In this document: positions 55,110-64,000 of the stretch, in pieces
Position numbering within the stretch: the stretch's first letter is position 1
How the letters are laid out: the number at the start of each line of letters is the position of its first letter
The notes under the pieces: model-generated
Databases searched by the model: none
The model's input: the letters and a program-made list of their open reading frames with translations, nothing else
What the model was told of the DNA's origin: nothing
NCBI GenBank assembly: GCA_036346205.1
Contig: JARFJB010001947.1
Span: 753,001 to 817,000 of the forward strand
Reading direction: 5' to 3'
DNA length: 64,000 nt
Source: Vesta saturnalis
Taxonomy: Eukaryota; Arthropoda; Insecta; Coleoptera; Lampyridae
Position numbers and translations under genes: made by a program

Positions 55110-56870
55110 AATTTCGACGTTGTTGCACCAAATTAGAGGATATATCGCCGTTCTCGAAAATTAATACTATGGCGTTGCTCATTATATATCATATACAAAT
55201 ATTAAGTATTAAATTGCAATATCAGATTATGTATTGTTTTTAGTCAACGTTGAAAAGGGCATCGCTGAATCGAGTTTATCTCAACACCATGCAGGATTTG
55301 CATGTACATACCTTTACGACGCCATGGAGTTTAAAAATAATTTTAATTTTTTTGTTCTTAATGTCCTTATTTACTATGTTCAATTTTTAAATGTAAAAAT
55401 TGTATAAAAAAACAATTTCATTCAGAGATTTATCAATCACGCAAACTTTTTTTAAAAGTTAAACTGAATTCTATCAATCCAGTGATTCAGAATAATATTA
55501 TTTCAATTTATTTATTGCCCTTCTTGAAGAATTTCGAATAGCCTTAAATTGCTAAAGAATTAAAAGTTAAAGTACTTGTACAAATTCTTACTTATTTTAG
55601 GAAATCAGTTGGTACCTCGTATTGTTAGCCATCCGGTTTATTACCTACCTTCAAGAAAGCTCATCGATAAACAAAAATGTATCTTTTCTCAAATAACGCT
55701 TATACAGTGCACTCAATTCATGATTAATACAGTACATACAAACCAATCAGCAATTTCAATCTATTACGTCGTTTCTCCAGTACCTTTTGAAAAAAATCCA
55801 TATTATGACGTTGCCTTTTCGTTTTGCATCGGTCACCATTTAAAACGGGTGTTAAAATTTTCGATTTGGAAACCGTCACAAAACATTCAGCGGTTAATAA
55901 AATTGCATAAATTTGTAGGAACCCTTTTTTTCATCCTATATTTTGACAAATTATTGTTTTACAAAAAAAAAACACCGGCATCTTAAGATGAGCTACCGCA
56001 GCGGATATCTCGGAAAATATATTTTAGAAAATTTAAGAATTTGACCGTTACAAATTTAAGAATCCATTGCATACAGTATATAATAAATTCACACCATACA
56101 ACATAAAACTGATATAAAGTTACAAATATAATGACTTCAATAATTTGTAATAAATACGCCGTTAAAATAGAGAAAAGGCGTTTGCAAAACTTCGTATCTC
56201 TCTAAATAAAAAAAAAAAATGTATTGGGTAATTCTACGTTTCCTTTGTGTTATGATGTAAATGTAGCAACATGTTTCAGAGAGGATGTAAATTGTATTGT
56301 ATCAGTAATGAAGAAGGACGATCGTTAAATTTCACTTGCATGGGATTACACTAATCAACTCAGGTAATTGAGGAATTACCTAAACTGAAATCAAAGAATA
56401 TCATGACAATATTCTTTGTTAAATACTACAAACAATTACAACTACACAATTGTACCTATGAGCAAAAACTAACAACACACAGTAATTTCCAAAACTTACT
56501 TTACTTTACAGAACGGTGATTTTAGTTTTCTTTAAAAAAATTATTTTGAACACATTTTTTTCTTAAATAGAAGTTGTTTCTAATCCAGTTATGTTTATAC
56601 AGTTTTTGTTTAAATCATGTTTTGATCTGTTAAATAATTACTGATATATGGCAATCATGTAACCTTTTTTTACAACGAATCTGTTGCAATGTGGAGTTCT
56701 GGGACGAGTGATTTGTTTATTTCTATATTACTGTTTAATAGTAAACTGTTTTAAATATTTAGTTTGTAGAACAAAATTTACATTAAATACTAGGTTTTAT
56801 TAAAATTTTTCCAATACACATCAACATTAGTCATTGGTCATTAAGAGTGGTATAGAACAGCATGGCAAAT
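55107..56870. other. Unassigned DNA; one 136-codon frame
   Basis: An open frame at 55576-55986 (MYKFLLILGNQLVPRIVSHP...) is long for this composition but has no motif that I recognise. It lacks supporting context, so I do not call it a gene. The rest holds nothing I can support. Confidence 0.35.
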
Positions 56871-57003
56871 GAGATCGCTCCAGGCTGTTCAGAACATTAC
56901 TTAAGCGAGCCGTCAAGGATTTTCACAGCCAAAAGCTAGACCCTGCTGTGAAAACTATTTACGACTCGCCCAATAATGTTGCGAACAGCCTGGGGCTATC
57001 TCA
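56871..57003. repeat. GC-rich hairpin, arms about 58 bp
   Basis: The arm 56871-56929 (GAGATCGCTCCAGGCTGTTC...TTTTCACAGC) pairs with 56945-57002 (GCTGTGAAAACT...GAACAGCCTGGGGCTATC) with about 15 mismatches or small bulges; the spacer is about 15 bp. It stands out from A/T-rich surroundings. It could be a small foldback MITE or a precursor-RNA-like hairpin. Confidence 0.8.
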
Positions 57004-57151
57004 ACTGCTTTCGCGTCCTACTTATAAATGAATTTTTGTTTTCTAATCGTATTGCTTGCCTCCACACCACACGGTCTTGCTATTGTTTTTAATTCACCAA
57101 ATGATATTGGCAAATGGGTAGTCGCTTAGTCTTTCTTACTTAATTACTTGT

Positions 57152-57154
<3 letters not shown>

Positions 57155-57212
<58 letters not shown>
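57155..57212. repeat. (AT)n microsatellite
   Basis: The sixth TA tract of the window, about 58 bp. Confidence 0.97.
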
Positions 57213-57216
<4 letters not shown>

Positions 57217-57995
57217 TGGCGCCACTGCTACTAAAAAAGATATCACCAAAAATTTGTTCTTCGATTGGAATGTCAACTAGATCAAAAAAATTACTACAAA
57301 AGGCTCTGAAACTTTTTGGTAACTAATTTCTCTTATGCAACTAGAACTGTATCATTTAAAGACATAATTTAGATATAGGTACCTATTTTAATAAAGTTTA
57401 TGTATGTGATGTCTTCCTACTTACTAGGGTAAGCTAAATACTTAAATGACATGAATTTTCAGATTTATTTCTGAAATTTTCGTACGTAAAGCTATGCATT
57501 AAAAATACAGTTTCAAAATTCGCCACTTTAGGAACATTGATCATTTTATTTAATTTAAAGGAAAAAAGGTTTAATTGGTTTTAGTGAAATTATAATTGAA
57601 ATAAAACAATTGACAACCACGTTATGTTTTTTTTTATACTGAAGTAGATCTGTTCATAACAAGTAAGTATAGGGAATTATGTAGATAATGTGTTTCAATT
57701 ATGTTTTCAGATTTTTTTTTTAAGTACAAATATGTATATTACGAACGGGATGTGAGCAGTAATTAAGAAAAAATGTTTAGTGCCTCTTAAAAAAACTTTA
57801 GCTTTTAAAAAATTTTGCTTAGCATTAGTTAAAAATTTCGACACATATTTTATTTAAAAAAAACATTTAGTTACATTATTACAAATCACTTGCAGTCAAT
57901 ATATCAAGTTTTATACACTTTAACGAATGATAACAATAAGTAGGCGAATTAATATGACAGTAAATTAATTTTAACAAATTACAGTAGAAGGGGAG
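57213..57995. other. Unassigned AT-rich DNA
   Basis: Nothing recognised. Confidence 0.45.
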
Positions 57996-58920
57996 CAGCA
58001 TAAGGACGTGACGTCATAGTGGTGGGGTCAAAGTGGGGGCTGGATGCGGGTGTGGGTGGGGCTAAGAGTAGGGTCGGATTCTTTTCGGGGGCCCTTTTCA
58101 ACCCCTTGGCTGAATTTTAATCCCTAATTAAGGTCATTTTGGCAATATCAAGAGCCTTTTTGGCAGTCAAACCCTATGGTTAGGGGTGTGGGGTGCCACC
58201 GTGCCCCTAGGTGAGGGGCGTGGATAGTAGATAAAGGTCATTTTGGGTGTGTTAAGGAGGGACTAAGACTAGATAAGGCCCATATGGCTTCATTAAGGAG
58301 GGGCTAAGGCTAGACCACACCCATTTATTTTACCTGATTGGTTGTGTGAGCGCCCGCCCCTATGGCTTCTGATTGGCCCTTAGCTTCACTACTCAGCCGC
58401 TGTGCTCTGTCTGGAAGACTAATTCTGCATTCTGATTGGTTATGGAGGGAAATTTGAATTTGTATTCTGAAAAGGGACCTTAAGTCTATCTTGTAAGACA
58501 GTTATAGGCCTTCGGAACTTGCTTTCGGGCCATAGCCCCATTTTCGTGCCCCCATTTCCCCAAAATTTGTATTTGTTTGTTGCGCAATCTACTTGTATGT
58601 AGACTAACGAATGTTTTCTGTAATAGAAGTGGCTTCACCTAACGGTATATTTTAAAACTACATAGTTAAGAGGGAAATCTGAAATAAGAGACCTTAGTTC
58701 CAACTTGTGAGGTAGGTATAAGACGTCTACACCATCTTTCCGGGCTTAGTCCACTGTTACGCACCACCTATTATGGTTTTAATTATGGGCCATAACTAAA
58801 TTTATAAATAAAAAAGATATAGGGTTGTAATGATTTATTATAAGTAATACTATTTTGAGAATTAAAACTAATGAATGTTTTCTATAATAGGGACTGGCGT
58901 TATTGAAAATGGAAAAATGA
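57996..58920. repeat. GC-richer block related to Polinton 1 subterminal repeats
   Basis: It begins with TGACGTCATAGTGG and G-rich tracts. A unit at 58585-58660 (AATCTACTTGTATGTAGACTAACGAATGTTTTCTGTAATAGAAG...GGTATATTTT) is a diverged copy of the 98-bp tandem unit at 14417-14905, and another half unit is at 58865-58905. The block GGGACCTTAAGTCTATCTTGTAAGACAG at 58485 matches GGGACCCTAATGCTAAGTTGTAAGACAG at 14318. GATTGG motifs (CCAAT boxes) lie near 58340, 58370 and 58435. Possibly a TIR relic of a further Polinton. Confidence 0.6.
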
Positions 58921-59094
58921 TATTTAAAATTTTTACATACAAGATTTGCCTTAGCGGAAAAATTTCTGTCAAAAATGGTCTTAGATTTATAAGCAAGCCT
59001 GAACGTCCTTATTAATCTGTTGTTAAGTGTGACTCTTAATTAAACTTTGACAGCCATTTTGTTTTAGCGGGACATTTGAAATCGCCACTTGTCA

Positions 59095-59500
59095 AAAGAC
59101 AAATTAATCAAATCGATAGATCGGGCAATAAAATCAGCCGAAGCATATCAAACCAAATCAACCAACCTCGATCAAATCAAAGCAATTAAGCATGTCACTC
59201 TCGATCAAACCAATCAAACAATCAGCTCAATCACAATCAATCAATCAAAGCAATTAACCAAGTCAGTCAACCTCAATTAAATTAAATAATAAGCTGAGCT
59301 AACAATTCTTTATAACCTTCAGGTAACAATTCTCCCACTGTATATACCTAGCTCCTATGAACGACCACGTACTTTGTAGATAAGGCTAACCGACACTTAG
59401 AGCTGGTACTCTCACTAAACGTGAGTGCACCGGCGTGAGAAAACAGTCGATCATCAGCAAATCAATATCAATCAATTCAATCTCAATCAATCAAATCATA
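59095..59500 (+). repeat. Imperfect AATC/ATCA-rich repeats
   Basis: Clusters of AATCAAATC, CAATCAATCAATCAAAG and ATCAATCAATC at 59097-59280 and 59455-59500. Frames through them are Ser/Asn/Gln/Ile-rich and not convincing proteins. Confidence 0.65.
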
Positions 59501-60497
59501 ACTTACAACTCGAAAAAATCACCTTGCAATTCAAAAATACCGGTCTGGCTCAACGTACAGGTTGCTAAAACCTACCACAACTCAAAGATACATGAGAGAG
59601 TCTTGGGTATTGCTGTCAATATACGAGCATCAAATTAGCTTGTAACACTGCTCACGGGTTTTGCATACAGTGATAAAAATACATTTTACAGTTAAATCAT
59701 TAAAAATTCCCAACAAATATAATCAAACTTGAAATCAGGCCTCTAGCAATTATGTAAAGTAAATAAAATAATGGTTAAGGGTTAAAATAAAGAACGAGCA
59801 CTTACCAGTGTTGCTGTCGATAATCGTATTGGAAGAACGCATTGACAAGGTAAACAGCTGCTTACAATCACAACACATTCACTTTAGGCGTCTTGATTAT
59901 AACTGAATAATATAAAGTACTTAGAGTCTTCCAGCAATCGTTAATATAATGTAATTATTTTCTGGATTTCCCCAGTTATGTCACCACAATAACAATCTTT
60001 CACTGTTCAAGTACATCTAATGTATTTGGAAAAAATAACAGTCCTACATTAGTGAAATCTTTATGAAAGTTAAATGGATTCGTATTATATGTTCACTTTC
60101 TTTGCGCGTGACAAGGAATCTCTCCAATTAGACTACAGTTATTTTTAAAAGCAGACGTTTTTGTTTTGACGTCATCTACTGGTGTATTTTTAAACTAGTG
60201 CATGTTTGCTGTAATGGAAGTTGATCGTGGCTTTACCTATTTACCTATTTATTTTTAAATGAGCAATATAAATCACTTAATTCTTTTCAACAATTATTAA
60301 TATAAAGTAGTTAACAACTTTCGCTATTCAATTGCTTCTACCGTGTCTGGGACAAACCCCCAATTACTTAATTACGAGAAAGACAAGTAGACCTTGAAAA
60401 ATGCAATTGTGGTGTACATGTTCTTTGTTCATGACTAATTAGATTACACTTATTTTTAAAAGTAAGTTTGTTTGGTTGAAGATAAACGAGTTGACCT
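59501..60497. other. Unassigned DNA with weak direct repeats
   Basis: Two loosely similar blocks at about 60125-60175 and 60435-60485 (AATTAGAxTACAxTTATTTTTAAAAG) suggest an old duplication. TGACGTCATCTACTGG at 60167-60182 recalls the Polinton 1 ends and repeat unit. No gene. Confidence 0.4.
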
Positions 60498-61285
60498 TTG
60501 CTTTTAAGAAACTACGGGGAATTTGAATTTGATCATTGGACCATTTGCTTATCTCACCCCAGACATTTGTCTATTTTGAATATCGACTTATTCAAAAAAC
60601 AACCTTCATTTCAAAAACGTGGACCTGGTTTAAGCTACAGCTTGCGAAAAAACAGCTCTCACTTCAAAAACGGACTACAATTCAATTGAATTAAGCTATA
60701 ACTTCCAAAAACTAACTCTTAACTCAACAATACTAACCCTAAGCAGTAACTAAAATCACTAATGCATATTAACTCATAAGACACCGTCAAGTAAATCGGT
60801 TAATCAATCAAATCAATTGTTTTTGTCTGACAACACTGTAGACAATTTAATTATAAGTTATAAGTGTTAAATAGCTGTTATTGATTTTCTGTTACCCTTA
60901 GACGTACAGCTTGTTTTTGTTTTTGCATTAAATCGAATAAGGCTGACAGAAGCTGATTTCAAATCAGTATCTTAGACTTGCACCGCGTTTTTTAATCCCA
61001 GGCGTTTGAATATTTGTTTACTCACCCACCAGGCATTGGTCTACTTTCAATAACGACTTTTTAGCGTAATTTATTTGTTTGATGGATGAATTTGCACACA
61101 AGCATGCACACACGCTCATACCCCCTATACTTGACTTACGAGATAGTCTTTGGCATGGGTGTCCATATACGAACAATTTTTTTTTGAAATGAAGTTTGTT
61201 TTTTGTATAAGTCGTTATTCAAACTAGACAAATGTCTGGGGTTAGATAAACAAATGGTCAAATTCAAATTCCCCACAGTTTCTCA
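60498..61285. mobile_element. Foldback (MITE-like) element
   Basis: The block 60498-60625 (GGGGAATTTGAATTTGATCATTGGACC...CCCCAGACATTTGTCTATTTTGAATATCGACTTATTCAAAAAACAA) matches the complement of 61183-61285 at about 85 percent. A partial direct copy lies at 61015-61075. The core holds no reading frame. It is a probable non-autonomous inverted-repeat element. Confidence 0.75.
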
Positions 61286-63845
61286 ATAGCAAAGGATGTC
61301 ATGTGTATTTGAACGTCATGTATATGTATGTACGTATTTTTTCTTCTTTTTATTATTTTTTTTTTGCTAGTAACTCAATTTACGCTAACGAAACTTGTTG
61401 GCTTTTTTGTGTTCATCAAGTTACAAGTGAAAGTAATAATAGATTGTTTTATTTTCTAAGTTGTAGTGGTTTTCGAGTTATACTTTTCGTATTGCCATTT
61501 AGATTTGATATCTGAAATTGGCAATTATATGCGTTGTGGATTAATTAATTGGAATTAGGAAATTTTAAAGTTGAATCTAAATTAGTTTTCCTCTAAATTT
61601 TTATAAAAGGTTTCGTTAAATAGAATGTAGTTGTAGATAAGAAAAGTACGCATGTAAATTGTAGGATGAGATCATTCCTTGGTTTGCTTGTCTAAGTAGG
61701 GGCTGTTGATGTTAATGTTACTTATTGCGTTTTAGTAATTGACCCGTTTTTCTGCCGGAGTATAGTATGTCAATCCTTTAGTGTTAAATAATTATCGTTA
61801 TCGTTTAAGGAATAAATCTGTGGACGACAATTTGCACTTGAGTCGTGAACGCCGCAATGTCAGCAGTTTTCTTTCAAGTTAAAGCGTGGTTGAGATATGC
61901 GGTGTAATATTATGAGGAATCGGTTTGAGCGGTGAATTGTGCGCCGGGATTCTTGATCTGACTTTCGTGAGTAAAGGATGGGAAGTTGGGAGTTGAGGGC
62001 GTGCCTTTTTTTCGAATACCTGGAGGAGAAGTTGATTGCAACTAAAGCACGAGTTTGGTGGATATTTGTGTAGACGTTCATCCTTCCTGGTTATTTCTTT
62101 TGAAGTTACGGACTAGGAGGTCAATTAACGAGCATTTCACAAAGGGATGTGTTTTATATAAGTGCATCTTGGTGGTGAATTTGGAGACGCGCTAAAGCGG
62201 ATTTATATTTTCGAATAAAACCATTGTAAAGGCACAAAGTTTTGTTCCCTCCCCCGTAATAGATTAGCTGCAACAAACGAAAGTCTCACTGTAAATAATT
62301 TGTAAATAGACATTTTTCGTTTTAATATTAAAAGGACTTGTAAATAGAGCTACCGAATTAATGTAACATTAAACAGGTAGGGTGTAAATATATCTCGTGC
62401 GTAAAAGCGATTTGTTTTGTGCACATAAACTATATACCGTCCTGGCCAATTAACGTAAGCGTATTGCTATCGAAATTTAAAACTGGGAAATTGCCGCATG
62501 GGCTTGCCTTGCCGATCAAAAACGTGCAAAAGGTGTCCTGAAGCCGATCTCGTCCATTTCACTTTCATTGCTATCTGGTGAAGACGTATTCAAGAGTTCT
62601 GTGTAGAAGGTAATTCAATATTGTACGTTCATGTGATTGCTTTATCATAACTTTGTTTGTAAATATGGTGATATTAGTTGTTGATGAGCGATTAAACGCA
62701 GTCGTTATATTTTGTTGTTATTTTGCGGTATTTGATGCCCTCACGTTAATCCGAATTAAAAGTTAGACGAACTGATTTTATTTGCGCTATCTTTGGTATT
62801 TTGTTTCTTATTATTTAATTAAATGTACTACAAATTTATGTTTACCATTATAATGCTGTCATAAAAATTAAGTAAACATAAGGGAAATAAAATGATACAA
62901 AATACCCAGCAAATGTGCAATGTGTGTTGCATGTCTGCAGGACTTACTTAAATCGTTTTCCACTTTCTACATGTAAATGCATGTGTGTTAGAATGATAAC
63001 AAAATTTATATTAAAAAGTAATCAATTCATGAATTGAAACAAAAAAAATTAGTTGAATTAAAGTCATACACTACCCAGGAGAACAAAAGAGGTGTAATAA
63101 TTTTATTAAGCACTGAAATAATGAAGGTAAGGCAAAAACACAAAGCATAAGTAATCCTATATTTTACACTAAAAATACAAATTAAGCAAAAATAATTAGG
63201 TCGTGATCTAAAACAAAAAAAAATCAGTTAAATTAAAATAATAAGTTATATAGATATACCTTCATCAACCACATAGTCGTATCGATGTCCGCGTCTATGA
63301 GTAATTGAAACTTATTGCAAATATTTAATAAGAGAAGGGTCCCGTTAAATGAGGTCCCGTCCCCTTCCATAAAAACGATATCGTACTAAAACAAAAATTA
63401 TTTCAAACTGAAACAACAACAAAAATTACTCACTTCCGGAGATATATTTCTTACAAAATTAATAACTACTTCATCTGAAAATTGAAGTTAAAAAAATAAA
63501 TTACGTATAATATTCTACTTACCCCCTTCCGTTCTGCTGAACCCTAAATCGACAAATTCAACAAAATCTGTAATAAAGACGTTAAGTTTGAGTAAAAAAA
63601 AAATGTTTATAAATTATTCTTGCCAGCCATTATTTTAGTAGATTAAGTAAAACTTCGCTAATGTATAAAACGTGTATATGTCTGGAATATGATATTATAA
63701 TGTAAGGTGAACAACATTATTATATAAATTTTTCATATGAGTATGCGTAAATAAAATTATATTATAAGTAACTGTAAAAGACGTACGTGCATGTAAATAA
63801 AAAAGAGACATAAAAGAAGCCAACGAGGACGTGCTCGAGCTTAGG
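61286..63845. other. Unassigned AT-rich DNA
   Basis: No gene or element recognised. Open frames (61303-61515, antisense 61860-62081) are short and without motif. Confidence 0.45.
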
Positions 63846-64000
63846 GTTAGGCGGGTGTAGAGGGGAAGGGATTCTAGTCCTAAAAAGCGCGGTCTTCAAT
63901 TTCTAATTTGCCCATAGGTCCAAATCGGAATTAATATTTTTGAAAACGTGATTGCGTGTTACAAGCGGCTCTTTAGCTATTGCGTTTTTTAATTTGTCAA
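63846..64000 (+). repeat. Dispersed repeat, copy of 31655-31803, cut by the window end
   Basis: See 31655-31803 for the shared blocks. The copy runs off the end of the window, so the full length is unknown. Confidence 0.6.

Noticed and set aside
54985..55243. Open frames on both strands encoding YIYIYI repeats
   Set aside because: They are translations of the TA microsatellite.
55576..55986. 136-codon open frame as a host gene
   Set aside because: No domain, signal or splice support. In A/T-rich DNA of this length one frame of this size is not improbable.

Overview
The window reads as an AT-rich arthropod, most likely insect, nuclear genome segment made almost entirely of decayed mobile elements. 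No intact host gene is recognisable. The insect reading rests on an env-bearing Ty3/gypsy (errantivirus-type) element, a pogo/Tigger-type DNA transposon, a THAP/P-element transposase, several animal non-LTR retrotransposons, three Polinton/Maverick-type elements, and 48-53 bp GT-AG introns.

Layout. 0-4.5 kb: non-coding, with a perfect 26-bp palindrome, a 77-bp direct repeat flanking a D-armless tRNA-like fold, and a 300-bp tandem duplication carrying two complementary broken tRNA-Thr-like sequences. 4.53-7.03 kb: pogo/Tigger-type transposon with terminal inverted repeats (TIRs), eight subterminal motifs and a transposase ending in a zinc finger. 8.3-13.87 kb: gag-pol-env of a Ty3/gypsy element whose pol carries an OARD1-like macrodomain between RNase H and integrase. 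Its env tail, polypurine tract and 3' LTR reappear at 22.5-22.95 kb, because an 8.7-kb Polinton (Polinton 1, 13.87-22.53 kb) sits inside env. Polinton 1 has long TIRs, a spliced protein-primed DNA polymerase gene with an OTU-like domain, and one unrecognised gene. 23.0-24.9 kb: jockey-like LINE. 24.9-30.5 kb: nothing recognised.

30.49-39.24 kb: a second Polinton (Polinton 2) with remnants of a different protein-primed polymerase, a penton-like protein, an adenovirus-type protease, a PLA2-bearing PX protein and an unknown gene. It is broken by an LTR with a tRNA-Lys primer-binding site. 39.36-39.87 kb: another protease/penton fragment. 41.1-43.5 kb: P-element/THAP9-type transposase relic. 43.87-46.87 kb: minus-strand retroelement with C2H2 finger, reverse transcriptase (RT) and PD-(D/E)XK endonuclease. 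47.4-48.3 and 50.7-51.2 kb: two parts of another LINE. 51.2-53.2 kb: a third Polinton end (Polinton 3), paralogous to Polinton 2. 53.2-54.9 kb: foldback element enclosing a transposase C-terminus. 54.9-64 kb: mostly unassigned DNA with a GC-rich hairpin, TA tracts, a repeat cluster related to the Polinton 1 subterminal repeats, and a further foldback.

One feature links the Polintons: the TIRs of two different lineages are dotted with TCAAGGTCA/TGACCTTGA motifs, and Polinton 1 has a TGACGTCA palindrome at each outer end. All coding elements carry stops, frameshifts or deletions. The least damaged reading frame is the retroelement env.
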